Shown piece by piece: positions 40,997-49,689 of a DNA stretch of 64,000 nucleotides. The position numbers and the translations under genes are program-made. The notes under the pieces were generated by a model. It was not told the origin of the DNA. It made no database searches and worked only from the letters and a program-made list of their open reading frames with translations. Source of the stretch: Mycobacterium angelicum (GTDB lineage: Bacteria; Actinomycetota; Actinomycetes; Mycobacteriales; Mycobacteriaceae); NCBI RefSeq assembly GCF_002086155.1, contig NZ_MVHE01000010.1:1-64000 (forward strand), given 5' to 3'. The first letter of the stretch is position 1. Each line of letters starts with the position of its first letter.

Positions 40997-41764
40997 CTAA
41001 CTCGTCGGGGCGCCGTGCCGGCCGGCCCCGGCGGCGAACCGTCCGGCACCTTCCAGGGCCTCGCCGGCGACCCGGAAGATGCTGGCGAACTCGAGGTCAA
41101 TCGCAGCGGATTCGGGCAGACCCCACTGATGCAACGCCGATAGCCGATCCGATCGCAGGCACTGCTGCGGTAGCCCTGCCAGTTCCGCTGCCATCTCCTC
41201 GGCCGCTTGCCGGGCCTGGCCTTTGGGAACGACCCGATTGGCCAAGCCCATTTGCAGCGCCTCGTCAGCCTTGACCGCGCGGCCGGTGAGGATCATGTCC
41301 ATCGCCCGGCTGTGTCCGATCAGCCGAGGTAGCCGCACCGTGCCCCCGTCGATGAGCGGTACCCCCCACCGGCGACAGAAGACACCGAACACCGCGTCCT
41401 CCTCGGCCACCCGCAGATCGCACCACAACGCCAATTCCAAACCGCCGGCGACGGCATAACCGCTGACGGCGGCGATCACCGGTTTGGACAGCACCATTCG
41501 CGACGGGCCCATCGGACCCGGTCCGGTGCGGTGCACGGCATTGGACTCCGGTGTGCCCATCGCCTTCAAATCGGCTCCGGCGCAAAAAGTTTCGCCTGCT
41601 CCGCACAGCACGGCGACCGCAGCGGCGTCATCGCGGTCGAATTGCTCGAAGGCCGTATACAACGCGGCGGCCGTTGGGCCGTTGACCGCGTTGCGTGCCG
41701 CCGGCCGGTTGATGACCACCGTGGTCACCGGGCCATTGCGCTCCACACGCACCAGGTCACTCAT
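40997..41764 (-). CDS. echA5: Enoyl-CoA hydratase EchA5
   Basis: 255 residues. Crotonase fold with the oxyanion-hole segments GETFCAGADLKAMG and SGYAVAGGLELALWCDLRVA. The catalytic Glu region (FGVFCRRWGVPLIDGGT) differs from the classic double-Glu pattern, so dehydratase activity is not certain. ATG at 41764 overlaps the stop of the PaaX-like gene. Last gene of the fadE8 operon. Confidence 0.87.
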   Translation of the reverse strand: MSDLVRVERNGPVTTVVINRPAARNAVNGPTAAALYTAFEQFDRDDAAAVAVLCGAGETFCAGADLKAMGTPESNAVHRTGPGPMGPSRMVLSKPVIAAVSGYAVAGGLELALWCDLRVAEEDAVFGVFCRRWGVPLIDGGTVRLPRLIGHSRAMDMILTGRAVKADEALQMGLANRVVPKGQARQAAEEMAAELAGLPQQCLRSDRLSALHQWGLPESAAIDLEFASIFRVAGEALEGAGRFAAGAGRHGAPTS

Positions 41765-42489
41765 GTCACCTCCAGGAGTTGGGTCCCGTCTTGTTGCGCC
41801 AAGTCGCGGCGCTCCGCCAGTTCGGTGGCGAAGTCGTGGTAGGCCACCCGCAGCCGCGCGCCGGGCCAGTCGGCGGGCAGCAATTCGTCGGGTAGCACGG
41901 GATCGGTGAGCAGGTGCCGCACGATGGCCGCCGCCACCACGAATCGCTCGGGAACCCCCGTAGCTTGCGCCATTTCGTCGAGCAAGCGGTATCCGGCGCT
42001 TGCCCATCCGGGCAGATCCCACAGCTGCGCGGCCAGCTGCGCGGGGTCGTCATCGCGCGCATTGAGGAGCCGCACCCGGGCTTCGACGTCGGCGCCCAAT
42101 TCGAGGTCGAGGTTGTCCGGCCGCATCCACACCCCTTCGCGGAGCTCACCGAAACGCTTGTGGTGCATGGTGGTTCGCAATGCCGCGCGGGTGCGGGCGT
42201 CCGTGCCGACGCTGGTGACGACGAGTAGGTGCCAGTGTCCGCTCCAGGCCCGGGTCCGCGGGCGCATGGCGTCGTCCTGTCGGCGCTGACGGGCCAGCAA
42301 CCGATCCGAAAGCCGGTAGCCGTCGGCGGACCGGACCAGGTCGCCCGCGCTGACCATGCGGGTCAGCGCGACCCGAAGCGTCGTCTCCTTGATGCCGAAA
42401 TCGGCTGTCAGGCGAATCAATTCGCTGGCACTGGCCCACGCGGGATGGGCACCGAGCAGCACGCTGAGAACGACTGAGCGGGCTGTCAT
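41761..42489 (-). CDS. PaaX-like transcriptional regulator
   Basis: 242 residues from an ATG at 42489 (an ATG three codons earlier is possible). PaaX family: N-terminal winged helix (TADFGIKETTLRVALTRMVS), central domain (HWHLLVVTSVG), C-terminal PaaX_C. It sits inside the fadE8-echA4-echA5 operon, where it probably controls the acyl-CoA genes through a CoA-thioester ligand. Confidence 0.85.
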   Translation of the reverse strand: MTARSVVLSVLLGAHPAWASASELIRLTADFGIKETTLRVALTRMVSAGDLVRSADGYRLSDRLLARQRRQDDAMRPRTRAWSGHWHLLVVTSVGTDARTRAALRTTMHHKRFGELREGVWMRPDNLDLELGADVEARVRLLNARDDDPAQLAAQLWDLPGWASAGYRLLDEMAQATGVPERFVVAAAIVRHLLTDPVLPDELLPADWPGARLRVAYHDFATELAERRDLAQQDGTQLLEVT

Positions 42490-42511
42490 GCTCGGCATGG
42501 TTAGACTCGGC

Positions 42512-43450
42512 TCAAACCTGCGAAGCCCGCCGGCCGTAGTCGCCGAACGGCTCGTCGCGATGCTTGACCGCATCGCGGAAGCCGTGCTCGACCGCGTCGG
42601 CGACGAACGCGTGCCCCTCGGGGGTGTGCCGAGCAACGCCGTCGAACACCGTGCTGACCATTCTGCTGGTGGCCACACCCTGTTGCAGCAGAGCGGAATT
42701 GAGCGTGAGCTTGATCATTATCAGCTGGTTGACCGGCATCGCGGCGATCCGTTGGACCAGGCGTTCGGTGCGCTCGTCGAGGTCTTTGGGATCCGGCGCC
42801 TCAACCGCGAGCCCCCATTCGGCGGCTTGAGCGCCGGTAATGCAGTCCCCGGTCAGCAGTAGGCGTTTGGCGCGCTGATCGCCGAGCCGGTGCGCCCACA
42901 GTCCCGCGGCCGGTACGCCCCAAACCCGCGTCGGCGGGTAGCCGATCTTCGCGTCGGCGGCGGCGATCACCTGATCGGCGTGCAGCGCGATATCGGTACC
43001 GCCGGCCACGCAGTAGCCGTGGATCTTGACCACCGTCGGCTTGTCGCAATGCATCAGGCTGGAGAAGCCGCGCACGAAGCGGCTCATCATCTGGTAGTCG
43101 ATCATCGGGTCCCACGGCTGATTGGGCAGGTGGTTGACGGCCTGGGTCTTGCCGTCCAGCACCGTCCCCCGGTAACCGCCGTCGCCGCCGGCCGACGACG
43201 ACTGCTCGGCATAGGCGGAAAGGTCGAAGCCGGCGCAGAAACCTTCGCCGCGACCGGACACCAGGATGACGTGGACCTCGGGATCAAGGTCGGCCCGCTC
43301 CACCAACGCCGACAGCTCCAGTGGAGTGTCGGCGACGATCGCGTTGCCTTTCTCCGGCCGATTGAAGGTGATCCGGGCAACCCGATCGGCTACCTCGTAA
43401 GTCATCGTCTTCAGGTTGTCGAAATCGACCGGCCTGATCGAGTGCGTCAT
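42512..43450 (-). CDS. echA4: Enoyl-CoA hydratase EchA4
   Basis: 312 residues, the length of the EchA4 I recall in M. tuberculosis. Crotonase motifs GRGEGFCAGFDLS and GYCVAGGTDIALHADQVIAA. There is a longer insertion after ALVERADLDPE and a loop rich in Ser/Gly (AEQSSSAGGDGG). Its start overlaps the fadE8 stop by four bases. Confidence 0.9.
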   Translation of the reverse strand: MTHSIRPVDFDNLKTMTYEVADRVARITFNRPEKGNAIVADTPLELSALVERADLDPEVHVILVSGRGEGFCAGFDLSAYAEQSSSAGGDGGYRGTVLDGKTQAVNHLPNQPWDPMIDYQMMSRFVRGFSSLMHCDKPTVVKIHGYCVAGGTDIALHADQVIAAADAKIGYPPTRVWGVPAAGLWAHRLGDQRAKRLLLTGDCITGAQAAEWGLAVEAPDPKDLDERTERLVQRIAAMPVNQLIMIKLTLNSALLQQGVATSRMVSTVFDGVARHTPEGHAFVADAVEHGFRDAVKHRDEPFGDYGRRASQV

Positions 43451-45075
43451 CCCTTAACTAGAGCACGCTCGAGGATTGGCGCCAGATCCAGCCCAGCGGG
43501 CATGGTGCCGAATGCCCCGCCCCACTGCCCGCCGATGCGGGTGGCCAGGAACGCCTCGGCGACCGCGGGATGCCCGTGCCGCACCAGCAAGGACCCCTGC
43601 AACGCCAGGCAGATGTCCTCGGCGATCTTGCGGGCGCGGTAGGCGATAGTGTCCAGATCGGTCAGCTGGGCCCGCAAATTTTCGACGTGGCTGTCCAGGC
43701 GGGCGTCTTGACCGGCGCTGTGCGCGAGCTCGTCGAACAGCACCTCGACGCATTCGGGCCGAGTTGCCATGGCGCGCAACGTGTCCAGCGCGCTGACGTT
43801 GCCCGAACCCTCCCAGATACCCATCAGCGGCGCCTCACGGTAGAGCCGCGGCATACCGGAGTCTTCGACATACCCGTTGCCGCCCAGGCACTCCAGCGCT
43901 TCGGCCGCGTGTGGCGTCGAACGCTTGCACACCCAGTACTTACTGGCGGCCAGACCGATGCGGCGCAACAGCCCCTCGGTCTGATCGCCGCGCACCGCCT
44001 TGTCGGTGGCACCGGCCATCCGCATCGCCACAATCGTGGCGGCCTCGGCCTCCACAGCCAGGTCGGCCAGCACATTGCGCATCAGCGGTTGGTCAATGAG
44101 GTAGGCGCCGAACGCCTTTCGGTGCTGAGCGTGATAGACGGCGCGGGTCAGGCCGGTGCGCATGCTGGTGGCGCTGCCCAGCGTGCAGTCCAGCCTGGTG
44201 AGGTTCACCATCTCGATGATGGTGGGGACGCCGCGGCCTTCCTCGCCGACGAGCCAGGCGGTGGCGCCGTCGTACTCGACCTCACTGGAAGCGTTGGCGT
44301 GATTGCCGAGCTTGTCTTTTAGCCGCTGCAGGAACATCCGGTTGCGAGTGCCGTCGGGCAGTATGCGGGGCAGCATGAAGCAGGACAACCCTTTTGGAGC
44401 CTGCGCGAGCACCAGGAAGATGTCGCACATGGGCGCCGAGGTGAACCACTTGTGACCGGTCAGGCTGTACGTGCCGGCTGCGTTAGGGGTCGCCTCCGTG
44501 GTTCCGGCGCGCACATCGGAACCGCCCTGCTTCTCGGTCATCGACATGCCTGCCGTGATACCGGGTTTCGTCGCGGCCAGTTTCAGCTCGGGGTCGTAGA
44601 CGCGGCTGGTCAGCAACGGCTCATAGACGGTTGCAAGTTCGGGGTTGTAACGCAATGCGGGGACGACGGCATATGTCATCGAGATCGGGCAGATGTGGCC
44701 GGGTTCGACAGTCCATACCGATGTCTTGGCAGCCCGCACCACGTGAGCCCCCGGCCGCTCGTCGGCCCACGGCGCGGCGTGCAGGCCGTGCTCGATCGCG
44801 GTGCGCATCAGCTCGTGGTACGCCGGGTCGTATTCGACCTCGTCCACGCGATGGCCGGTGCGGTCGTGGGTATGCAGAATGGGCCGATTGCGGTCGGCCA
44901 GCTCGCCCCAGCGTTGCGCCTCCCGGCTGCCCGAGATCGCCCCGAGCGCGTTCACCTCGTCCAGGCCCCACTGCCCGCCTTCGCGGATCAGCGCCTCGAT
45001 GAGCACCGCCGATGATGCAGGATTGTGGTCCTCTAACGGAGGCACCTGGTTGGTCACGACATGGGTATCCGGCAT
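43447..45075 (-). CDS. fadE8: Acyl-CoA dehydrogenase FadE8 (AidB-like)
   Basis: 542 residues. Acyl-CoA dehydrogenase fold of the longer AidB type: SMTEKQGGSDVRAGTTEA (FAD/substrate region), HKWFTSAPMCD, RLDCTLGSATSMRTGLTRAV, CLGGNGYVEDSGMPRLYREA with the C-terminal catalytic segment. Oxidises an acyl-CoA in the first beta-oxidation step, or has an AidB-type protective role. First gene of the operon. The 46 bases upstream hold an AT-rich stretch with TGTAACATTGG. Confidence 0.9.
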   Translation of the reverse strand: MPDTHVVTNQVPPLEDHNPASSAVLIEALIREGGQWGLDEVNALGAISGSREAQRWGELADRNRPILHTHDRTGHRVDEVEYDPAYHELMRTAIEHGLHAAPWADERPGAHVVRAAKTSVWTVEPGHICPISMTYAVVPALRYNPELATVYEPLLTSRVYDPELKLAATKPGITAGMSMTEKQGGSDVRAGTTEATPNAAGTYSLTGHKWFTSAPMCDIFLVLAQAPKGLSCFMLPRILPDGTRNRMFLQRLKDKLGNHANASSEVEYDGATAWLVGEEGRGVPTIIEMVNLTRLDCTLGSATSMRTGLTRAVYHAQHRKAFGAYLIDQPLMRNVLADLAVEAEAATIVAMRMAGATDKAVRGDQTEGLLRRIGLAASKYWVCKRSTPHAAEALECLGGNGYVEDSGMPRLYREAPLMGIWEGSGNVSALDTLRAMATRPECVEVLFDELAHSAGQDARLDSHVENLRAQLTDLDTIAYRARKIAEDICLALQGSLLVRHGHPAVAEAFLATRIGGQWGGAFGTMPAGLDLAPILERALVKG

Positions 45076-45121
45076 GCCACCAATGTTACATTTTTTCTAC
45101 AACTGCACAAGGGCTGTAATA

Positions 45122-45967
45122 CTACCGCGGATGGGCGGCGAAGAACTTCCACAACATCTGGGTGGCCACCGCGGGCCATTCGTGGCCTCCGTCGTCGACG
45201 GTGACGAGCACGACGCTGCGGTTGTTCGGGCATGCCGCGGTCGATGTGGTGACCAGACCGTTGGTACTGCCCCACGGAGCGTCGCACTGGTCGACGTTGC
45301 GCCAGAAGGCATTCAGCTGCTGAACAGATGGCCCGTTGATATGGGCCATACCCGCGCCGGGGCCGCCGGTGTATCGGACAAGGGGATCCCCGGTGCCGTG
45401 TATGTGCATGACGGACGTCGGATGCGGGGTCCGGCACGGATCCAGCTGCGTTCCTGAAACAGGGCCGATCGCGGCGAAAATCTGGGTGTTGCACGCCAGC
45501 GTGTAGGACATGATGGCGCCGTTGCTCATCCCGGTGGCATAGATCCTGGCGGTATCGATGCGGACGTTCTTAGCGATCTCTGCGACGGTCGCGCTGATGA
45601 ATGCAACGTCATCGACACCGTCGCGGGCGGACCTGCCGCAGCAACCGCCGCCGTTGGCGTTCCAGGCGCGGTGGAAGCCATTCGGATATACCACGGCGAA
45701 TTTCTCCGACTCGGCCAATTCGTCCCAGTCGTAAGACCTTTCGGCTTGCTTGGCACTGCCAAAACCACCATGAAGCATGACGACCAGCGGCGCCGACGCG
45801 GGCAAGCCAGCGGGTTTATAGAGCCGGTAGGTGCGGTCGACGCCGCCGACATTAATCGTGTGGAAGCTGGTGCCGGTCCCGAAACCCGCCGGTGGCAGCG
45901 CGCTCCGGTGTGCGCAGCCCACGAGCACGAGTACAACGCCCAAGAAGGTGAAGACCCGATGAAGCAT
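45122..45967 (-). CDS. lpqP: Lipoprotein esterase LpqP (polyhydroxybutyrate depolymerase-like)
   Basis: 281 residues. Lipobox LVGC (Cys18). Alpha/beta hydrolase of the PHB depolymerase/feruloyl esterase type: oxyanion HGGFGSAKQAE, catalytic Ser in GMSNGAIMSY, DDVAFISATV, a catalytic Asp likely in IHGTGDPLVRY, and His in DDGGHEWP. Exported lipoprotein that probably hydrolyses an ester at the envelope. The ATG lies 45 bases after the endonuclease IV stop. Confidence 0.86.
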   Translation of the reverse strand: MLHRVFTFLGVVLVLVGCAHRSALPPAGFGTGTSFHTINVGGVDRTYRLYKPAGLPASAPLVVMLHGGFGSAKQAERSYDWDELAESEKFAVVYPNGFHRAWNANGGGCCGRSARDGVDDVAFISATVAEIAKNVRIDTARIYATGMSNGAIMSYTLACNTQIFAAIGPVSGTQLDPCRTPHPTSVMHIHGTGDPLVRYTGGPGAGMAHINGPSVQQLNAFWRNVDQCDAPWGSTNGLVTTSTAACPNNRSVVLVTVDDGGHEWPAVATQMLWKFFAAHPR

Positions 45968-46012
45968 GCGTTAACCGTAGGCTGCGAGGCCCCGGTTGAA
46001 CACGCCTTAAAA

Positions 46013-46768
46013 TCAGCCGCTTGTTCCTTCGCGCAGAAACGCGATGTCATCCTTGCGGCCCTCGTCGGCGGTTTCGCAGATCACCGGCGCGTCGGCGGCG
46101 GTGACGACGGCCAGCAACAGCTCCGGATCGATCTGACCGGTGCCGAAGTTGGCGTGCCGGTCCGCACCGGATCCCGCCGCGTCTCTGGAGTCGTTGCAGT
46201 GCACCAGATCGATACGTCCGGTTAGCGCCCGGATGCGGTCGACGGCGTCAATCAGCTGCTCCCCTGCCGCCCAGGCGTGGCAGGTGTCCAGACAGAAGCC
46301 GATGCCGGTATCGCCGATGTGATCCCACAGCCGGCCGATGGTGTCGAAGTAACGGGCCATCGCGTGCTCGCCGCCGGCGGTGTTTTCCAGGTAGACCTGC
46401 ACGTCGGTTTCGAGATACTGCAGCGCCTTGACCCACCGCTCGAAGCCGGCTTCCATGTCATCGTCGTCGGCGTGCCCGCCGTGCACGATGACGGCCGTCG
46501 CGTTGATTTCCGCGGCAGCATCACAGGTGTCCTGCAGGATCTTTCGCGATGGAATGCGGATGCGGTTGTTGGCCGACGCGACGTTGATGAGATATGGCGC
46601 GTGGACGTACAGCGGCACGGTGGACGCCTTCAGCCTGTCGGCGTCGTCCCGCGGCTTGGGTTTCTTCCAGCTCTGCGGGTTGCCGAGGAAGAACTGCACC
46701 ACGTCGGCGCCGTCTGCTTGGGCGGCGGCCAGGGGATCGTCCTGGTGGACATGCGAACCGATGAGCAC
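46013..46768 (-). CDS. nfo: Endonuclease IV (AP endonuclease)
   Basis: 251 residues from a GTG at 46768. Base-excision-repair AP endonuclease with a three-metal TIM barrel. [46 protein letters not shown] and ICETADEG give the metal His/Glu/Asp ligands. A diverged copy of its first ~35 codons lies at the other side of the island near 53.2 kb. Confidence 0.93.
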   Translation of the reverse strand: MLIGSHVHQDDPLAAAQADGADVVQFFLGNPQSWKKPKPRDDADRLKASTVPLYVHAPYLINVASANNRIRIPSRKILQDTCDAAAEINATAVIVHGGHADDDDMEAGFERWVKALQYLETDVQVYLENTAGGEHAMARYFDTIGRLWDHIGDTGIGFCLDTCHAWAAGEQLIDAVDRIRALTGRIDLVHCNDSRDAAGSGADRHANFGTGQIDPELLLAVVTAADAPVICETADEGRKDDIAFLREGTSG

Positions 46769-46782
46769 GTCAGCCAGTTTAG
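46732..46782 (-). repeat. Direct repeat, left copy (5' end of endonuclease IV)
   Basis: This 51-base segment matches 53175-53225 at 40 of 51 positions in the same orientation. Spacing stays equal for at least another 48 bases inward, ending at the similar CAGTTCTTCCTCGG and CAGTTGTTGCTCGC. The two copies bracket a ~6.4 kb island. Confidence 0.82.
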
Positions 46783-46853
46783 TAAGTGGCGCCGACGCAG
46801 GCTGCGCGCTGAGTGACTTTCGCTGGCTGACAGTCCAACTACACTTGCGCTGC

Positions 46854-47149
46854 GTGCAGCAAGAACTGCGTATCGACAACGCTGGTGTGCAAGCGATGGC
46901 CGGGCGTTGGGGTGCTTCGGCAGGTGAGTTACCGGCAGCATCGGCTCCGGTGGGGCTGGGGTTGTCGAGCCAGGCCAGTGCGGCCGCAGTCGCTGCCGCC
47001 CACGTCGGCATACTGCTTTTACGGCAGCGCTGGCCGGGCGGATCGGGACCCGCGCAACCGCTGTGGCCGAAGCCGGTATGGGCTATGTCGCCAATGAAGC
47101 TCACTCTGCCGAGCAGCTGGGCGACCTGACCCGCCCGGTGATCGGCTAG
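46854..47149 (+). pseudogene. EspC-like ESX target broken by a frameshift
   Basis: Reading from a GTG at 46854 gives [20 protein letters not shown], a typical EspC-like start, as far as about 47010. A second frame then gives the family C-terminus from about 47018 ([20 protein letters not shown], then YVANE, a YxxxE motif) to a TAG at 47149. One missing base near 47008-47017 separates them; the length, 296 bases, is one short of a multiple of three. With one base added it would be a 98-residue protein. Whether the frameshift is real or a sequence error cannot be told. It sits five bases upstream of the WXG100-like gene, its expected partner. Confidence 0.8.
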
Positions 47150-47154
47150 TAGCG

Positions 47155-48474
47155 ATGTCAGCGGTCGCCGGGTTTCCGGGCCTGTCGGAATTGTTGGCCT
47201 GGCCCACCGAACACTTAACCGAAGCAGCCGCCCACTGGGCGGCCACCGGCGAACGTAACTTCGGGCTGGCCAACCAGGTCTGGCGCGACGCCCTATCGGT
47301 TGATTGGCAAGGCGAAGCCGCCGACGCGCTGCGCAGCGCGACGCACGCCGACATGCTGACGACCAGCGCGGTTGCAGACCAGCTGCACGAAGCCGCCAAA
47401 GTAGCCCGCATCGGGGCCTCGGACCTCTATGCGGCCCGCTCCCGGATTCGTTACGCGGTTGAGGATGCCCACTCGGCGGAATTCGTTGTGAACGAAGACC
47501 TTTCGGTTAACGATCGCCTCGTTGGCGGCTCGGCTGCGCAGCGCACCGCCCGACACGCCCAAGCCCAAGCCCTCTCCGCCGACATCCGCCAGCGTGCCGC
47601 ACAGTTGGTCGCCCTCGACCGGCAAATTGCCGGCAACGTCACCGCAGCCGTCGCCGGGATTCGCGACGCCTTCCCACTTAATCCCGTGCTTGACGCGCCG
47701 CCGCCAAAACCCACGATTCAAGCCGTCGACCACCACTGGAAACGAGACCCAGCTCCACCGCCTGGTCCGCCCGATCCATGGGAGAGCCGGCCTGCGCCAA
47801 AGACATTGGACGACGTGCGAGACGTGTTGCGGCAACTGCGCCGCGGCAGAAACAAGACCGTTCGAGAACTGGATACCCCCGAAGAGGTACGAAGGTTTTA
47901 TGAGTGGATTACCAAGGGTTCTGTCCGTGAGGTTCCGCCGTTTGGCTTCCCGCGACGAGAGCTCGAGGACGGTACCGTAATCGAAATGCGCCCCAACTCC
48001 GGCTCGGGAGGACCCGTCATCGAAGTGAAACCCCCTGGCGCCAAACAAGGGCCGAAGGTGCACTTGCCGCTACCATTTGTCGACGATCCTCCTATACTTC
48101 CGCCGCTGCTTGATCACCCTCCGATGGCACCCGCGCCACCACAGACCGGGCATCCTCTCCCAGCCCCGCTTTACCCGACGCAGTTCACTGACCCAACGGA
48201 CCTACCGCAGTGGTTAGTAGATCCCTCGCCGCCGGGGTTTCGAGTCGGCCCGGTGCAACCTCCGCCGCTATTTGAGTGGGATCAACCGGACCAACCAAAC
48301 CCTCTGATGCCCCACCCGGCGCCTCCACCGCCAAGTAGCTCATCGCTGCTGCCGGAAATTAGCCACGACCTCAGCGAAGGAGGCAAGAAAGTGTTCGGAT
48401 GGGTGGTAGTCGGGGGTGTCTTGGTGTGGACGATCCTTTCCGGCGGACAGGGCGGCGAGGCATCCGTGCCATGA
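47155..48474 (+). CDS. WXG100-like ESX-associated protein with toxin-like module and membrane anchor
   Basis: 439 residues. Residues 1-~110 are a WXG-type helical hairpin ([21 protein letters not shown]51-Q-G53) ending in a type VII YxxxD motif (Y100-D104). After a helical stretch to ~175 and a proline linker comes a compact region (~215-305): [11 protein letters not shown], then [20 protein letters not shown] and PVIEVKPPG to KVHLP. It resembles in spacing the C-terminal RNase-like domains of polymorphic toxins (inference only). A Pro-rich arm (~306-405) and one membrane helix ([16 protein letters not shown], ~413-428) finish it. ATG start five bases after the broken EspC-like gene. Its stop overlaps the next gene as ATGA. 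No ESX core is nearby. Confidence 0.72.
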   Translation: MSAVAGFPGLSELLAWPTEHLTEAAAHWAATGERNFGLANQVWRDALSVDWQGEAADALRSATHADMLTTSAVADQLHEAAKVARIGASDLYAARSRIRYAVEDAHSAEFVVNEDLSVNDRLVGGSAAQRTARHAQAQALSADIRQRAAQLVALDRQIAGNVTAAVAGIRDAFPLNPVLDAPPPKPTIQAVDHHWKRDPAPPPGPPDPWESRPAPKTLDDVRDVLRQLRRGRNKTVRELDTPEEVRRFYEWITKGSVREVPPFGFPRRELEDGTVIEMRPNSGSGGPVIEVKPPGAKQGPKVHLPLPFVDDPPILPPLLDHPPMAPAPPQTGHPLPAPLYPTQFTDPTDLPQWLVDPSPPGFRVGPVQPPPLFEWDQPDQPNPLMPHPAPPPPSSSSLLPEISHDLSEGGKKVFGWVVVGGVLVWTILSGGQGGEASVP

Positions 48475-49088
48475 GCGCATCGTCTCCAACGCCGAACGGG
48501 CAACGCCTACCGTCATCCTCACTCGTCGATGCACTGAAGGGCGACGATGAATACATTCGAGATGTGGTCGCGCTATCTGGAGCTGAGATACCGGAATGGT
48601 TGCGGCAGTTAAGCGTTCCCGCGGAGTGGCAATTGGTTCAGCTGCCCGACAACGCAGAACAGCCAATGGCGCGGATGGCGGTACGCGGTCTACGCGGTGA
48701 TGGCGAGTGGGAGGCCGCCGACTCGATCAGCGTATTCGGCTACACCGGCTGGCCAGTCTTCTATGACGTGTTCCACCACGCGGACGGCATGCTACGTGCT
48801 CTCGCAGCCACCGGTATCACCGTCAAGGCATTGCCCGTGCCTCCAATTGAACGGACAGCCGCGATGCGGAGCAGCGGTACCGTCCTGACTGATGATCAAA
48901 GTGTGTGGATCCAGCAGAGCCACTACCTGGCCGGTTCAGAGGCTCTTCACGCGAGCAGGCTGATTGTGCACACTCTGTTCGTCGATGCCGCGTCTCGCGC
49001 GCGGCTCGCCGAGGACATCATCCAACTCAGCGATGCGGTGTATCAGGGGTTCATTGCCACAGTTCTCAAGGAGTTCCGGCCGAGCTAG
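48471..49088 (+). CDS. Small conserved protein coupled to the WXG100-like gene; possible LpqN-like immunity or chaperone
   Basis: 205 residues with no signal peptide or membrane helix. The ATG overlaps the upstream stop by four bases, so the two should be made together. PAEWQLVQLPD, ISVFGYTGWPVFYDVF and RSSGTVLTDDQSVWIQQSHY recall LpqN/LpqT-type mycobacterial proteins, but with little certainty. Position directly after a toxin-like ESX protein fits an immunity protein or a secretion chaperone. It ends in a four-base convergent overlap (CTAG) with the next gene. Confidence 0.6.
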   Translation: MSASSPTPNGQRLPSSSLVDALKGDDEYIRDVVALSGAEIPEWLRQLSVPAEWQLVQLPDNAEQPMARMAVRGLRGDGEWEAADSISVFGYTGWPVFYDVFHHADGMLRALAATGITVKALPVPPIERTAAMRSSGTVLTDDQSVWIQQSHYLAGSEALHASRLIVHTLFVDAASRARLAEDIIQLSDAVYQGFIATVLKEFRPS

Positions 49089-49633
49089 TCATCGCTGGCG
49101 ACTACCAATGCGACACTCGCGGCGGCCCGATCGATTAATACGAATTCGAAAAAGCCTGTAACTGAACCGACCGACGAGCCCCATCCTTCGTCGTGCTGCG
49201 CGGTGTCCCGCAGGTCGGGCAACAAGTAGCAACTAGTCGCGCTACGGATCCGCGGGTACAACTCGCGTTCCATATCGTCGCGGCGCGCATCCGGTAGCGG
49301 CGCCGCGTATTCGGCCCAGGTTCGTAATAACGGTTCGGCATCGGTCGCAGACACTGGCGAGAACGATTTCGGCGTGATAGCCCGTAGCCAGTAGGGCCCG
49401 TGAGTGTTCTCCATGTCTTTGTCGCCGGTGCCGTTGTAGCTGGCGCGATAACGCACGTGACGAATCAACAACTGCAACACGGCATCATCATCGGCGTCGG
49501 CGTGTAGTGCGAACAGCTTTATACTCACCCATTGGTAGGTGTGATTGCGGAAGTTGATGAATACCTCGCCCTGGTAAACCAACAGCTCTTCGGCGGGCAC
49601 CGCACCAGTCTCGACAACGCCTGGTTCGTCCAT
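49085..49633 (-). CDS. Hypothetical protein, orphan in the island
   Basis: 182 residues. The ATG at 49633 has AGGAGG nine bases upstream, a strong ribosome-binding site, so the gene is likely real. The protein is soluble: VYQGEVFINFRNHTYQWVSI near the N-terminus, a central RRDDMERELYPRIRSATSCY, and a Ser/Gly-rich end VGSVTGFFEFVLIDRAAASV. I do not recognise the family. Convergent with the preceding gene and 56 bases upstream of the amidase stop. Confidence 0.6.
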   Translation of the reverse strand: MDEPGVVETGAVPAEELLVYQGEVFINFRNHTYQWVSIKLFALHADADDDAVLQLLIRHVRYRASYNGTGDKDMENTHGPYWLRAITPKSFSPVSATDAEPLLRTWAEYAAPLPDARRDDMERELYPRIRSATSCYLLPDLRDTAQHDEGWGSSVGSVTGFFEFVLIDRAAASVALVVASDD

Positions 49634-49689
49634 CGCTCTCTCACCTCCTCCCTTCAACTCTGGATCACCCTGCCGACGAACATCGCGGC

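Noticed and set aside
47293-48063. 256-codon open frame antisense to the WXG100-like gene
   Set aside because: The plus-strand frame has the WXG and YxxxD motifs, an upstream partner and overlapping downstream start; the antisense frame has none.
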